In this document: positions 30,063 through 40,707 of the stretch, one piece after another | Layout of the letters: each line of letters starts with the position of its first letter | Position numbering within the stretch: position 1 is the stretch's first letter | NCBI RefSeq assembly: GCF_014645235.1 | Contig: NZ_BMLM01000002.1 | Span: 1-64,000, forward strand | Length of the DNA: 64,000 nucleotides | Reading direction: 5' to 3' | DNA from: Agrococcus terreus | GTDB lineage: Bacteria; Actinomycetota; Actinomycetes; Actinomycetales; Microbacteriaceae | Program-made: the position numbers and the translations under genes | Notes under the pieces: model-generated | Seen by the model: only the letters and a program-made list of their open reading frames with translations | Told to the model about the DNA's origin: nothing | Database searches by the model: none

Positions 30063-30527
30063 TCAGCCGCCCTGCGTCAGCGTGAGGTCGTAGCCCTGGT
30101 CGCCGTTGCCGTCGACGCCCGTGAGCTGCATCTCGCCCTCGGCCGCAGGTCCGGTGTACTCGAGGCTCTGGATCTCTCGGATGCCCGAGATGAACATCGT
30201 GAACTCGCCGCCCGACACCTCCCAGGTGTCGGTCGGCTCGTCCCAGTTCTCGTCGTTCCAGTTGTTGAGGAGGACGGTGCCGTCCTCCTCGAGCACGAGG
30301 TCCATCGCGTTGCCGGCGGCGTCGGTGCCGCTCCACGACGTGCCGGCGAGATCGACGTCGCCGCCCGTGTCGCCGGAGCCGGTGTCGCCGCCGTCGGTGC
30401 TCGGCGCGGTCGTCTCGCCGGAGCCGCCCGGGTTGCCGCCGACCGGAGGCAGCTGGAAGCAGCCCGTGAGGGCCAGCAGGGAGGCGGCTGCGAGCGCCGG
30501 CAGCACGACGATGCGAGAGGTCTTCAT
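30063..30527 (-). CDS. Small lipoprotein of unknown function
   Basis: 154 residues. A signal peptide ends in ALTGC with the lipidated Cys at 23. A Gly/Ser/Thr/Asp-rich linker (about 30-65) is followed by a beta-rich domain (LAGTSWSGTDAAGNAMDLVLEEDGTV) resembling a small META- or lipocalin-like fold, though I cannot name the family. The ATG at 30527 is preferred over an in-frame TTG at 30536 because TACGTT lies seven bases before it. Stand-alone gene with its own terminator. Confidence 0.78.
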   Translation of the reverse strand: MKTSRIVVLPALAAASLLALTGCFQLPPVGGNPGGSGETTAPSTDGGDTGSGDTGGDVDLAGTSWSGTDAAGNAMDLVLEEDGTVLLNNWNDENWDEPTDTWEVSGGEFTMFISGIREIQSLEYTGPAAEGEMQLTGVDGNGDQGYDLTLTQGG

Positions 30528-30534
30528 GGTGGTC

Positions 30535-30540
30535 AACGTA
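30535..30540 (-). promoter_or_regulatory. Leaderless -10 element of the lipoprotein gene
   Basis: TACGTT on the minus strand, seven bases before ATG. Confidence 0.45.
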
Positions 30541-30589
30541 GCCGCGGGCGGATGCCGCTACCTGGATGCGGGCTGGAGGTTGGCAGGAC

Positions 30590-31194
30590 TCAGCGGAACC
30601 GCGGACCGCGCGGCCTCGTGCGCTCGATCGCGATGCGCACCGCGCCCCCGCCGAAGCCTCGCCGCTGCAGGAAGCCGGCGAGCCGGCGCTCGGCCGTCTC
30701 GTCGTCGAGGCCGCCCATGCGACGCCGCCGATCCGCGGCCGCCTCGACCGCGCGCTCGAGCTCGTCGCCGTCGTCGGGCCGCTCGAGCACGTCGGGGTCG
30801 AGGCCGCGCCGGCGGAGCTCGGCGGCGACGCCCCGCTCGCCCAGGTGCTTGCGCTCCCGGAGCCGCTCGGCGAGGTCGTGCGCGAGCTGCGCGTCGTCGA
30901 CGAGGCCCTCCTGCTCGAGCCGGTCGAGCACGGCCTCGCGGACCTCCGACTCGACCTCGCGGCGCTCGAGCGCGCGGTCGAGCTCGTGGCGGCTCGCCGC
31001 CTTGCGGCCGAGCGCGCGGAGCGCGATCGAGCGGGCGGCATCCTCATCGGGGGTCTCGGGCGCGACGGCATCGGCGTCGGGGTCGGATGCGGCCGAGGCC
31101 CCGTCCTCCCGGACGGGGCCTCTCGCGTCGTCGTCGTCCCGCCCGGCGATCCAGGCGGAGAGCTCGACGACGCCTGCCAGGCGGTCGGGGTCGC

Positions 31195-31198
<4 letters not shown>
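30590..31198 (-). CDS. recX: Regulatory protein RecX
   Basis: Inhibitor of RecA filament growth, 202 residues. Three-helix RecX repeats are visible ([63 protein letters not shown]). An acidic, Asp/Ala/Pro-rich N-terminal extension (about 20-55) is extra. GTG start overlapping the recA stop (GTGA), the usual recA-recX coupling, which makes it part of the SOS response. Confidence 0.93.
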
Positions 31199-32253
<1,055 letters not shown>

Positions 32254-32294
32254 TGCTGGCCTTCCGTTCGCCGTGCCTGTGGACTGATGCGCTC

Positions 32295-32300
32295 ACGCTA
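32295..32300 (-). promoter_or_regulatory. Possible SOS-independent -10 of recA
   Basis: TAGCGT on the minus strand, 42 bp before the recA start, with no clear -35. It may give basal expression. Confidence 0.3.
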
Positions 32301-32367
32301 CGTCGGGCCGCTGACATGCGTGCGGCCCTGGCGGCCGCCTGTGGAGACGGCCCCTGCGTGCGGATCC

Positions 32368-32398
32368 AGCCTACGCGCGATTCGAACGGATCTTCGAA
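32368..32398 (-). promoter_or_regulatory. recA promoter with LexA (SOS) box
   Basis: SOS box TTCGAACGGATCTTCGAA (32381-32398), a TTCGAA pair with a 6 bp spacer. Its right end is identical to the lexA-region box over ATCTTCGA. On the minus strand a -10 TAGGCT (32373-32368) follows 7 bp downstream, so the box covers the -35 and spacer of the promoter. Confidence 0.85.
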
Positions 32399-32445
32399 GG
32401 ATGTCGCGGCGTGTCGCTGCCGCGACGCGCATCGGGCGACGCGGT

Positions 32446-32667
32446 TCAGGCGATCGGGTCGCGGAGGCCGCGGCCGTGCCGGCGCGCGGCGGGCACGTCC
32501 TGCGAGTCGCACAGCGCGGCCCACACGTCGCGGGCGGGCACACCGCCGCGGAGCGCCTCGGTGCCGGTCCGGCCGCCGAGCCGCTCGAGCGCGAGGTCCG
32601 CGAGCAGCACCGCGCCCATGGCGCCGAACTCCTCGCGGACCGCGACCTGCAGCTCGCTCGCCCGCAC
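32446..32667 (-). CDS. DUF3046 protein
   Basis: 73-residue protein of the actinobacterial DUF3046 family, typically encoded between clgR and recA. Recognisable segments: MRASELQVAVREEFGAMGAVLLADLAL and GVPARDVWAALCDSQDVPAARRHG. Function unknown. GTG start 3 bp after the clgR stop, so coupled to it. Confidence 0.88.
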   Translation of the reverse strand: MRASELQVAVREEFGAMGAVLLADLALERLGGRTGTEALRGGVPARDVWAALCDSQDVPAARRHGRGLRDPIA

Positions 32668-32670
32668 GGC

Positions 32671-33000
32671 CTACCGGACGGCCGCGTCGAACTGCGCGAC
32701 GAGCTCGTCGGGCAGCGTGTCGGGCACCGTGCTCAGCGGAGCGTCGAGCTCCGGGAACGTCAGCCCCTCGAGCACTGCGAGACGGTCCCCCACCTCTCGC
32801 AGGATGCTCGACAGCGGCACCTCGAGCGCGTCGGCGACGGATGCGAGGATCTCGCTCGACGCCTCCTTCTGCCCGCGCTCGACCTCGCTCAGGTAGCCCA
32901 GCGCCACCGAGGCCCTCGATGCGACCTGCCGCAGCGTCCTGCCCTGTCGCAGGCGGACGTCGCGCAGCACGTCGCCGATCTCCTGTCGTACCAGCACCAT
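32671..33000 (-). CDS. clgR: XRE-family transcriptional regulator ClgR
   Basis: 109-residue helix-turn-helix protein. The DNA-binding core [59 protein letters not shown] matches in pattern the actinobacterial ClgR, an activator of clp protease genes that is itself unstable. Placement between cinA and recA agrees. The ATG at 33000 follows a GGAGGGGGGAG ribosome site; TAGTCT (33038-33033) is a likely -10. Confidence 0.9.
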   Translation of the reverse strand: MVLVRQEIGDVLRDVRLRQGRTLRQVASRASVALGYLSEVERGQKEASSEILASVADALEVPLSSILREVGDRLAVLEGLTFPELDAPLSTVPDTLPDELVAQFDAAVR

Positions 33001-33120
33001 GGTCTCCCCCCTCCACCGTGGTCGGTGCCCCAAGACTAGCCCGCGGGATCCGCGGAGCCGCTGAGGCCCGTGACGGTGACAACGCCCATCAGATCGTCCG
33101 CATTCCGCAGGCGGCACTGG

Positions 33121-33678
33121 TCAGGGTGTGGATCCGCTGTGGACGTCGAGGTCGGTGCGGTCGAGCGCCGCGTCGAGCAGCTCGAGGGCCGTGCGGACCG
33201 CCGCGGCGCGCACGTGCTCTCGGTCGCCCGGCACGACGCGCGAGGCGTGCTCCGCGACGAGGCCGTCGCGCGTGGCGACCACGAGGCCCACGTGGAACTC
33301 GCCAGGGGCGTGGCCGTCCTGGCCGTCGGGGCCCGCGACGCCCGTGGTGGCGACGCCGATCGTGCACGCGCCGCGGTCGATCGCGGCGAGCTCGCGCACC
33401 CCGTGGGCCATCGCGATCGCGACGTCCGGGTCGACGGCGCCGCGCTCGGCGAGCAGCGCGGCCGGCACGCGCAGCACGGAGCCCTTCATCTCGGTCGCGT
33501 AGGCGACGACGCCGAGCCGGAGGACCGCGGAGGCGCCCGGTGTGCGGACCAGGGTCGACGCGACGAGCCCGCCCGTCAGCGACTCCGCCACCGCGACGCT
33601 AACGCCGCGCGCCGCGCCGCGGGCGACGACGCGGGCCGCGGTCTCCTCGATGTCGCCTGCCTGCTCCGGTGCGTCCAC
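33121..33678 (-). CDS. cinA: CinA C-terminal domain protein (nicotinamide-nucleotide amidase)
   Basis: 185-residue stand-alone CinA C-terminal domain (PncC type), which deamidates nicotinamide mononucleotide in NAD salvage. Signature VAVAESLTGGLVAS; VVAYATEMKGSVLRVP and GVATTGVAGPDGQDGHAPGEFHVGL follow. The N-terminal molybdopterin-like domain of full CinA is absent. GTG start after a GAGGAG site. It lies 28 bp after pgsA. Confidence 0.92.
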   Translation of the reverse strand: MDAPEQAGDIEETAARVVARGAARGVSVAVAESLTGGLVASTLVRTPGASAVLRLGVVAYATEMKGSVLRVPAALLAERGAVDPDVAIAMAHGVRELAAIDRGACTIGVATTGVAGPDGQDGHAPGEFHVGLVVATRDGLVAEHASRVVPGDREHVRAAAVRTALELLDAALDRTDLDVHSGSTP

Positions 33679-33706
33679 GGGCTCCTCCTCGTGCCGAGGG
33701 GGTCGC

Positions 33707-34309
33707 TCAGCGCCGGCTGCGGAACGCGTGGACGACGAACTCGACCCCCGAGTAGATGGTCAGGGCGACGGCGATCGTCATGGTGACGACGCACACCCAT
33801 GTACCCCACTCTCCCACCCATGCCTGGAAGGGGATGAGCGCCAGCGGCAGCGCGATGCCCTGCGCCATCGTCTTCGCCTTGCCCGCCCAGTCGGCCGCGA
33901 TGACGACCTCTTTCGCGACGACGAGCCGGTAGACCGTGATGCCGACCTCGCGCACGAGGACGACGATCGTGATCCACCAGTCGAGCTCGCCCAGGATCGA
34001 GAGGACGACGAACGCGCTGCCGGTGATCGCCTTGTCGGCGATCGGGTCGACGAGCTTGCCGAGGTCGGTGACGAGGTTCCGGCCGCGCGCGATCCAGCCG
34101 TCGACGAAGTCGGTCGCGATGAGCACCGCGAACAGCAGGGCGGCGGCGGTGCGCAGGCCCCCCGGCTCGGGGTTCGCGAGGGCCAGCCAGACGAAGCCCG
34201 GGGTGAGCAGGATGCGCACGAACGAGATGAGGTTCGGGACGCTCAGCACGCTCGCCGGGGTCTCGCCCCGCGTCCACACGCGGCCGCGGAGCGGACTGAG
34301 GATGCCCAT
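33707..34309 (-). CDS. pgsA: CDP-diacylglycerol-glycerol-3-phosphate phosphatidyltransferase
   Basis: Integral membrane enzyme for phosphatidylglycerol phosphate synthesis, 200 residues with about five or six helices. The CDP-alcohol transferase motif is complete: D-G-x2-A-R, G, D-x3-D in VDGWIARGRNLVTDLGKLVD. The ATG has TAGCCT six bases upstream. It sits between ftsK and cinA as in other actinobacteria. Substrate assignment follows the family. Confidence 0.92.
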   Translation of the reverse strand: MGILSPLRGRVWTRGETPASVLSVPNLISFVRILLTPGFVWLALANPEPGGLRTAAALLFAVLIATDFVDGWIARGRNLVTDLGKLVDPIADKAITGSAFVVLSILGELDWWITIVVLVREVGITVYRLVVAKEVVIAADWAGKAKTMAQGIALPLALIPFQAWVGEWGTWVCVVTMTIAVALTIYSGVEFVVHAFRSRR

Positions 34310-34315
34310 GCGTCG

Positions 34316-34321
34316 AGGCTA
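34316..34321 (-). promoter_or_regulatory. Leaderless -10 element of pgsA-cinA
   Basis: TAGCCT on the minus strand, six bases before ATG. Confidence 0.55.
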
Positions 34322-34362
34322 CCGGCGGGAGCCGGGCGCGCCGCGCGGTCGAGGCTGGTGCA

Positions 34363-37227
34363 TCAGTCGCGCCCGGTGAGCGACCAGGCGTCCTCGTCGT
34401 CGCCGTCGGCCTCGACGACCTCGAGCCCGTCGCGGTTCGCCTCGTCGAAGGGGTCGGCGTAGCGGTCGTCGGACTCGACCCAGGCGCCGGCCTCGTCGTC
34501 CCCGTCGGCCGGCTCCTGCGCCGCGACGGCGGCCGAGGCGACACCGCTCACGGCGCCACCGCCAGCCGCACCGGCCGCCGCGGGCACCGGAGCGCTCGCC
34601 GCGGGCGTCGGCGCCGGGCCCTCGCCGCGCAGCGACGCGAGCACGGCGGCGAGGCCGTCCGGCGGCACGAGCACGTCGCGGGCCTTCGACCCCTCGGAGG
34701 GGCCGACGATCTCGCGCGACTCGAGGAGGTCCATGAGGCGGCCGGCCTTCGCGAACCCGACGCGCAGCTTGCGCTGCAGCATCGAGGTCGAGCCGAACTG
34801 CGTCGAGACGACGAGCTCGGCCGCCGCGCACAGGTCCTCGAGGTCGTCCCCGATGTCGCTGTCGATCTCGCGCTTCTCGGCCACCTCGGCGACGTCGTCG
34901 CGGTACTCGGGCTGCGCCTGGCCGGTGACGTGCTGCACGACGCGCTGGATCTCGGCCTCGTCGACCCACGCGCCCTGCACGCGCATCGACTTGTTCGCAC
35001 CCATCGGCAGGAACAGGCCGTCGCCCTGGCCGATGAGCTTGTCGGCGCCCGGCTGGTCGAGGATGACGCGCGAGTCGGTGACCGACGAGACGGCGAACGC
35101 GAAGCGCGAGGGCACGTTGGCCTTGATGAGGCCCGTCACGACGTCGACCGAGGGCCGCTGCGTCGCGAGCACCAGGTGGATGCCGGCGGCGCGCGCGAGC
35201 TGCGTGATGCGCACGATCGAGTCCTCGACGTCGCGCGGCGCGACCATCATGAGGTCGGCGAGCTCGTCGACCACGACGAGCAGGTACGGGTACGGCTTCA
35301 GCGTGCGCTGGCTGCCCGCGGGCAGCACGATCTCGTCGCCCCGGACGGCGGCGTTGAAGTCGTCGATGTGCTTGTAGCCGAACGACGCGAGGTCGTCGTA
35401 CCGCATGTCCATCTCCTTCACGACCCACTGCAGCGCCTCCGCGGCCTTCTTCGGGTTCGTGATGATGGGCGTGATGAGGTGCGGGACGCCCTGGTAGGCG
35501 GTGAGCTCGACGCGCTTCGGGTCGACGAGCACCATGCGCACCTCGGCGGGCGTCGCCCGCATGAGGAGGCTCGTGATCATCGAGTTGACGAACGACGACT
35601 TGCCCGAGCCGGTCGAGCCGGCGACGAGCAGGTGGGGCATCTTCGCGAGGTTCGCGACGACGAAGCCGCCCTCGACGTCCTTGCCGATGCCGATCGTCAT
35701 CGGGTGGCGCGACTCCCCCGCCGCGCGCGAGCGCAGCACGTCGCCGAGCTTCACGGTCTCGCGGTCGGGGTTCGGGATCTCGATGCCGATCGCGCTCTTG
35801 CCGGGGATGGGCGAGAGGATGCGGACCTCGTTCGAGGCGACCGCGTACGAGAGGTTCTTCGACAGCGCGGTGACGCGCTCGACCTTGACGCCCGGGGCGA
35901 CCTCGATCTCGTAGCGCGTGACGGTCGGGCCGCGCGAGAAGCCGGTGACCTTGGCGTCGACGTTGAACGACGAGAGCACCTGCGTGATGGCCGCCACGAT
36001 GTCGTCGTTCGCCGCCGAGCGGGCCTTGGGCGGCTCGCCCTGCGCGAGCGACGCGATCGAGGGGAGGCGGTACGGGCGCTCGCGGCGCGGTGCCGCGGCC
36101 GGGGCGGCGGGCGCGTCGACCGGCAGCTCGGGCTGCTCGCCCGTGGTGCGCGCGATGGCGGCCTCGGCCTGCTCGAGCGAGGCGAGCACCTCCGTGGCGT
36201 AGTCGTCGTGCTGCTGCGGCGAGACGGGGGCAGCCTCCTGCTCCTCGACCGGCATGCCGAAGAGCGACTCGATCGACTCGACCCGCTCGGTCTCCTGCTC
36301 GCGCTCGACGAGCACGGGGCTGTCGTAGGCGGGGTCGACCTCGCGGCCGGTGGCGTTGCGGCGCCAGAACGGCAGCTGCTCGGCGTCGTCGTCGCCGTCG
36401 AGCGCCTCGTCGTCGGCGTCGACGGTCCTCGCCGCGCGTCGCTCCTCGCGGCGGGCGCGGCGCGCCTCGTCGCGCTCCTCGCGCGTGGCGGTCTCGACGC
36501 CGAAGAGGTAGCCGTAGAGGTCGGTGAGGCGCTCGGGGATGCGCGTGGGCGCCGTGGCCGTGATGACGAGCACCGCGAGCAGTGCGATGAGGCCGCAGAC
36601 GATGCCGGCGCCGACCTGCGTCAGGAGCGCGGCGAGCGGCGCGGCGGCCACCCAGCCGAGGATGCCGCCCGCGTCGGCGAGCGCGGGCATGCCGAGCGAC
36701 GCGTCCGGCATGCCCAGCAGGACGTGGCAGAGGCCCGCGACGGCCATGAGCAGCATGACGATGCCGACGCCCACGCGGCCGTTGTCGCTCACGGAGGCGG
36801 GGTGGCGGAACATCCACAGCGCGAGCAGCACGAAGACGACCGGCAGCGCGATGGCCACCTGGCCGAAGAGGCCGCCGAGCGTGTACGCCGAGATGGCCTG
36901 GGCCACCTGGTTCGCGGGCAGGATCCACTCGACGACCGCGCCCGCGATCGCGAGCAGCGTCAGCAGGAACGGCACGCCGTCGCGGCGCTCGTCCTTCTCG
37001 AGCGACTCGCGCCCGAAGACGCGGGCGGCACCGCCGGTGGCGTGCGCGAGGCCCATCCAGGCGCGCTGCGCGACGCCGGGGCCGGCGTCCTCGAACGTCG
37101 GCTGCACCTTGGTCGCGCGGGTGGTGCGCTGCGTCTGGGTCGTGCGCGGCGCGCGCCCGGTGGCGCTCCCCTTCGAGGAGCCCTTCCCGGCGGCGCCGCC
37201 GCGCGGCGGCTTCGTGCTCGTGGCCAT
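34363..37227 (-). CDS. ftsK: DNA translocase FtsK/SpoIIIE
   Basis: Septal DNA pump that clears chromosome ends during division. The protein is 954 residues. A basic N-terminal region (1-80) is followed by four or five membrane helices (about 85-250), an acidic and Pro/Ala linker, the motor with Walker [10 protein letters not shown] (about 538-546), and a C-terminal gamma winged helix (about 800-870, [16 protein letters not shown]) for KOPS recognition. An Ala/Asp-rich tail ends it. ATG with TAGGGT six bases upstream was chosen over the in-frame GTG two codons earlier. Confidence 0.95.
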   Translation of the reverse strand: MATSTKPPRGGAAGKGSSKGSATGRAPRTTQTQRTTRATKVQPTFEDAGPGVAQRAWMGLAHATGGAARVFGRESLEKDERRDGVPFLLTLLAIAGAVVEWILPANQVAQAISAYTLGGLFGQVAIALPVVFVLLALWMFRHPASVSDNGRVGVGIVMLLMAVAGLCHVLLGMPDASLGMPALADAGGILGWVAAAPLAALLTQVGAGIVCGLIALLAVLVITATAPTRIPERLTDLYGYLFGVETATREERDEARRARREERRAARTVDADDEALDGDDDAEQLPFWRRNATGREVDPAYDSPVLVEREQETERVESIESLFGMPVEEQEAAPVSPQQHDDYATEVLASLEQAEAAIARTTGEQPELPVDAPAAPAAAPRRERPYRLPSIASLAQGEPPKARSAANDDIVAAITQVLSSFNVDAKVTGFSRGPTVTRYEIEVAPGVKVERVTALSKNLSYAVASNEVRILSPIPGKSAIGIEIPNPDRETVKLGDVLRSRAAGESRHPMTIGIGKDVEGGFVVANLAKMPHLLVAGSTGSGKSSFVNSMITSLLMRATPAEVRMVLVDPKRVELTAYQGVPHLITPIITNPKKAAEALQWVVKEMDMRYDDLASFGYKHIDDFNAAVRGDEIVLPAGSQRTLKPYPYLLVVVDELADLMMVAPRDVEDSIVRITQLARAAGIHLVLATQRPSVDVVTGLIKANVPSRFAFAVSSVTDSRVILDQPGADKLIGQGDGLFLPMGANKSMRVQGAWVDEAEIQRVVQHVTGQAQPEYRDDVAEVAEKREIDSDIGDDLEDLCAAAELVVSTQFGSTSMLQRKLRVGFAKAGRLMDLLESREIVGPSEGSKARDVLVPPDGLAAVLASLRGEGPAPTPAASAPVPAAAGAAGGGAVSGVASAAVAAQEPADGDDEAGAWVESDDRYADPFDEANRDGLEVVEADGDDEDAWSLTGRD

Positions 37228-37233
37228 GCGCAC

Positions 37234-37239
37234 ACCCTA
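37234..37239 (-). promoter_or_regulatory. Leaderless -10 element of ftsK
   Basis: TAGGGT on the minus strand, six bases before ATG. Confidence 0.55.
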
Positions 37240-37320
37240 GGGGCGGCCGCCCCGGAGGCCGGGGAGGCGCTCCGGCCGCGCCCGGGACCGCCCGGGGTGG
37301 CGGAGACCCCGAGAGGACGA

Positions 37321-37353
37321 CGGCGTGCCCGCGCCAGGGGCACGGGCACGCCG
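37321..37353 (-). terminator. Terminator of dapA-rnj
   Basis: 11 bp perfect stem (CGGCGTGCCCG) with an 11-base loop, starting 17 bp after the RNase J stop and before the ftsK promoter. Confidence 0.65.
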
Positions 37354-37369
37354 GATCGACAGACGGGGC

Positions 37370-39043
37370 CTAGGCCTCGATCACGACCGGGACGATCATC
37401 GGGCGGCGGCGGATGCGCGTGCCCACCCAGCGGCCGACCGTCCGGCGCACGACCTGCTGGTACTGGTGCTGGTCGCGCACGCCCTGCTCGCCGGCCTCGG
37501 CGAGCGCCTTGACGATCTTGGGGCGGATGTCGTCGAACACCTTGTCGTCCTCAGCGAAGCCGCGCGCGTGGATCTCGGGGCCCACGATGACCTTGCCGGT
37601 CTGCGGCTCGACCGCGACGAAGATCGAGATGAAGCCCTCCTCGGCGAGGATGCGGCGGTCCTTCAGGTCGGCCTCGTCGATGCGGCCCACCGACGAGCCG
37701 TCGACGTACACGAAGCCGATCTCGAGCTGGCCGGCGACGGTGATCTGCCCGTCGCGCAGGTCCCAGACGGTGCCGTTCTCGCCGACGTGCGCGCGCTCGC
37801 GCGGCACGCCCGTGTCGATCGCGAGCTGCGCGGCCGCGTGCAGGTGGCGGTACTCGCCGTGCACGGGGATGACGTTCCTCGGGCCGAGGATGTTGTAGCA
37901 GTAGAGCAGCTCGCCGGCCGAGGCGTGGCCCGAGACGTGCACCTTCGCCGTGCCCTTGTGCACGACCTTCGCGCCGAGCTGCATGAGGCCGTTGATGATG
38001 CGGAAGACGGCGTTCTCGTTGCCCGGGATGAGGCTCGAGGCGAGGATGACGGTGTCGTCCTCGCCGACCTCGATGCGGTGCTCCTGGTTGACGATGCGGC
38101 TGAGCACGGCCATCGGCTCGCCCTGCGAGCCGGTGGACATGAAGACGACCCGGTCGCGGGGCATCTGCTCGGCCTTCTTCTGGTCGACGACGACGCCGTC
38201 CGGCACCTTGAGGTAGCCGAGGTCGGCGGCGATGCCCATGTTGCGCACCATCGAGCGGCCGACGAACGCGACCTTGCGGCCGTGCTCGGCGGCGGCGTCG
38301 AGCACCTGCTGCACGCGGTGCACGTGGCTCGAGAACGAGGCGACCACGACGAGGCCGGTGGTCTTGCCGATCACCTGCGAGATCACCGGGCCGATCTCGC
38401 GCTCGGGCGCGGTGAAGCCCGGCACGTCGGCGTTCGTGGAGTCGACGAGGAACGCGTCGACGCCCTCCTCGCCGAGCCGCGCGAACGCGCGCAGGTCGGT
38501 GATGCGGTCGTCGAGCGGCAGCTGGTCCATCTTGAAGTCGCCCGTGTGGAGCACGAGGCCGGCCTTCGTCCGGATCGCGACGGCGAGCGCATCCGGGATG
38601 GAGTGGTTGACCGCGACGAACTCGGCCTCGAACGGGCCGAGCTGCTCGACCTGGCCCTCGCGCACCGTGTGCGTGTAGGGCTTGATGCGGTGCTCCTTGA
38701 GCTTCGCCTCGATGAGGGCGAGCGTGAGCTGCGAGCCGATGAGGGGGATGTCGGCCTTGAGGCGCAGCAGGTAGGGCACGGCGCCGATGTGGTCCTCGTG
38801 GCCGTGCGTGAGCACGATGCCGACGACGTCGTCGAGCCGGTCCCGGATGGGGCCGAAGTCGGGCAGGATCAGGTCGACGCCGGGCTGGTGCTCCTCGGGG
38901 AAGAGCACGCCGCAGTCGACGATGAGCAGCTTGCCGTCGATCTCGTAGACCGTCATGTTGCGGCCGACCTCGCCGAGGCCGCCGAGCGGGACGATGCGGA
39001 GGGTGCCTGCGTCGAGTCGGGCAGGCTGGGTGATGGCCGTCAA
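37370..39043 (-). CDS. rnj: Ribonuclease J
   Basis: Metallo-beta-lactamase/beta-CASP RNase with 5'-exonuclease and endonuclease activity, 557 residues. Metal site HGHEDHIG (80-87), then HTGDFKMDQ, FVGRSM and the beta-CASP HVSGHASAGEL; the C-terminal domain follows. No ATG or GTG fits the family start. TTG at 39043 (then TAITQPARLDAG) lies four bases after GAAGGAGG and gives the right length, so TTG is the proposed start. It follows dapA as in other actinobacteria. Confidence 0.93.
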   Translation of the reverse strand: MTAITQPARLDAGTLRIVPLGGLGEVGRNMTVYEIDGKLLIVDCGVLFPEEHQPGVDLILPDFGPIRDRLDDVVGIVLTHGHEDHIGAVPYLLRLKADIPLIGSQLTLALIEAKLKEHRIKPYTHTVREGQVEQLGPFEAEFVAVNHSIPDALAVAIRTKAGLVLHTGDFKMDQLPLDDRITDLRAFARLGEEGVDAFLVDSTNADVPGFTAPEREIGPVISQVIGKTTGLVVVASFSSHVHRVQQVLDAAAEHGRKVAFVGRSMVRNMGIAADLGYLKVPDGVVVDQKKAEQMPRDRVVFMSTGSQGEPMAVLSRIVNQEHRIEVGEDDTVILASSLIPGNENAVFRIINGLMQLGAKVVHKGTAKVHVSGHASAGELLYCYNILGPRNVIPVHGEYRHLHAAAQLAIDTGVPRERAHVGENGTVWDLRDGQITVAGQLEIGFVYVDGSSVGRIDEADLKDRRILAEEGFISIFVAVEPQTGKVIVGPEIHARGFAEDDKVFDDIRPKIVKALAEAGEQGVRDQHQYQQVVRRTVGRWVGTRIRRRPMIVPVVIEA

Positions 39044-39142
39044 GGGGCCTCCTTCGTATTCGGCTCTCTCCTGGAGAGCGGTTGTGCTGGGTGCGCGCAC
39101 CTCGCGCGCGGAAGCTTCGTGCTGTGGTGGGGTGCCCTGCGC

Positions 39143-40114
39143 TCAGCGCGTGGTGCCGTGCACCTTGGGCAGCGCGCCGCCGGCGGCCGCGTTGCGGTCC
39201 GGCCGGAAGCGGCTGAGGTCGAGGCCGTCGACGCCCTGGACGAGCGCGATCTCGTCCTCGATGAGCGCCGCCTCGGTGTCCTCCGGCCCGACGAGCGGCA
39301 GGCGCACGCGCGGGCTGCCGATGCGGCCGAGGCCGTGGAGGATGTACTTCGTGGCGACCGTGCCGGGCACGTGCGTCATGGTGGCGCGCACGAGCGGCTC
39401 GAGGGCCTTGTGCTGCGCCTGGGCGGTGTGGAGGTCGCCCGCGTTCACCGCGTCGATCATGGTGCGGTAGGGCTTCGGCGCGATGTTCGCGGTCACGCCG
39501 ATGAGGCCCGAGGCGCCGATCGCGAGGTGCGGGAGCACGTTCGCGTCGTCGCCCGAGAAGTAGAGCAGGTCGGTCTGGTTGAGCACGCGGCTCACCTCGG
39601 CGAGGTCGCCCTTCGCATCCTTCACGGCGAGGATGTTGGGGTGCTTCGCCGCCCGGAGCAGCGTCTCGTAGCGGATCGGGATGCCCGCCCGGCCGGGGAT
39701 GTCGTACAGGATGACCGGCAGGTCGGTCGCGTCGGCGATCATCCGGAAGTGCGTCAGGATGCCCGCCTGCGTGGGCTTGTTGTAGTACGGCGTGACGATC
39801 ATGACGCCGTCGGCGCCTGCCTGCTCCGCCTGCTTGTAGAGGTCCATGGCGTGGGCGGTCTCGTTCGAGCCGCCGCCCTGGATGACCTTGGCCCGGTCGC
39901 CGGCGACGGCCTTCGCCACCTCGACGAGCCGGATCTTCTCCGGGTCGGTGAGCGTCGAGGTCTCGCCGGTGGTGCCCGAGACGACGATGCCGTCGGCGCC
40001 GTGCGTCACGACGTCGTCGATGAGCCGCTCGACGTCGTCCCAGTCGACCTCGCCGTCGGCTGCGAACGGGGTCACGAGCGCGACGAGCACCTGGCCGAAG
40101 GGATTGTGGGTCAC
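39143..40114 (-). CDS. dapA: 4-hydroxy-tetrahydrodipicolinate synthase
   Basis: First committed step to diaminopimelate and lysine: condenses pyruvate and aspartate semialdehyde. The protein is 323 residues, a TIM barrel. Schiff-base Lys in NILAVKDAKGD; Tyr in VTPYYNKPTQAG; GTTGETSTL for substrate binding. GTG start with TAGCCT six bases upstream, back to back with the GNAT gene promoter. The C-terminal 20 or so residues extend beyond the usual 290-300. Confidence 0.95.
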   Translation of the reverse strand: MTHNPFGQVLVALVTPFAADGEVDWDDVERLIDDVVTHGADGIVVSGTTGETSTLTDPEKIRLVEVAKAVAGDRAKVIQGGGSNETAHAMDLYKQAEQAGADGVMIVTPYYNKPTQAGILTHFRMIADATDLPVILYDIPGRAGIPIRYETLLRAAKHPNILAVKDAKGDLAEVSRVLNQTDLLYFSGDDANVLPHLAIGASGLIGVTANIAPKPYRTMIDAVNAGDLHTAQAQHKALEPLVRATMTHVPGTVATKYILHGLGRIGSPRVRLPLVGPEDTEAALIEDEIALVQGVDGLDLSRFRPDRNAAAGGALPKVHGTTR

Positions 40115-40120
40115 CCGTCA

Positions 40121-40126
40121 AGGCTA
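40121..40126 (-). promoter_or_regulatory. Leaderless -10 element of dapA-rnj
   Basis: TAGCCT on the minus strand, six bases before GTG. Confidence 0.55.
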
Positions 40127-40157
40127 TCGCGGCGCGCGCCCGCCCAGTCCCGGGCCG

Positions 40158-40163
40158 TAGCGT
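40158..40163 (+). promoter_or_regulatory. Leaderless -10 element of GNAT gene 1
   Basis: TAGCGT, six bases before ATG at 40170. Only 31 bp separate it from the opposing dapA -10. Confidence 0.5.
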
Positions 40164-40169
40164 GGGCGC

Positions 40170-40688
40170 ATGATCCGCATCGAGCTGCCGTCCCGCGCGC
40201 TGCGCGGCGGGTGGCTCGAGGCGATGCGCGAGTTCGAGGGCGAGACGCTGCACGGCTTCTCGACCTTCGGCTACGAGGTCGAGGAGCTCGCGCGGCCGGA
40301 GCGCTTCGAGCACTGGATCGCGCGCGAGGAGCGCCAGCGGATCGAGGGGCAGGACGGCTTCGTGCCCGCGACGGTCTGGTGGATCGTCGACGACGCCTCG
40401 CCGGGCCGCGTGCTCGGCTCGATCCACCTGCGGCACGAGCTGGACGACTGGCTGCTCGCCGAGGGCGGCCACATCGGCTACGGCGTGCGGCCCTCCGCGC
40501 GGGGGCGGGGCGTGGCGACCGCCGCGCTGCGGCTCGTGCTCGACGAGGCGCGCGCGATGGGCATCGACCGGGTGCTCCTGCTGTGCGACGACGACAACCC
40601 GGCCTCGCGCGCGACGATCGTCGCGGCGGGCGGCGTGCGCGAGGACGTGCCGAGCCCGTACGAGCGCTCCTGGATCGCGCTGGGCTGA
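40170..40688 (+). CDS. GNAT-family N-acetyltransferase
   Basis: 172-residue acetyltransferase of unknown substrate. The acetyl-CoA motif A reads IGYGVRPSARGRGVATAALRLVLDEA, and DDDNPASRATIVAAGGV is the usual end of the fold. No signal or membrane segment. It separates dapA from folA and is the only plus-strand gene in the dapB-to-rnj stretch. Confidence 0.85.
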   Translation: MIRIELPSRALRGGWLEAMREFEGETLHGFSTFGYEVEELARPERFEHWIAREERQRIEGQDGFVPATVWWIVDDASPGRVLGSIHLRHELDDWLLAEGGHIGYGVRPSARGRGVATAALRLVLDEARAMGIDRVLLLCDDDNPASRATIVAAGGVREDVPSPYERSWIALG

Positions 40689-40707
40689 GCGCGGCGCCGC
40701 GGTCCGG

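Noticed and set aside
30528-30536. TTG at 30536 as start of the lipoprotein
   Set aside because: It overlaps the likely -10 (TACGTT), and starting at ATG 30527 gives a cleaner signal peptide.
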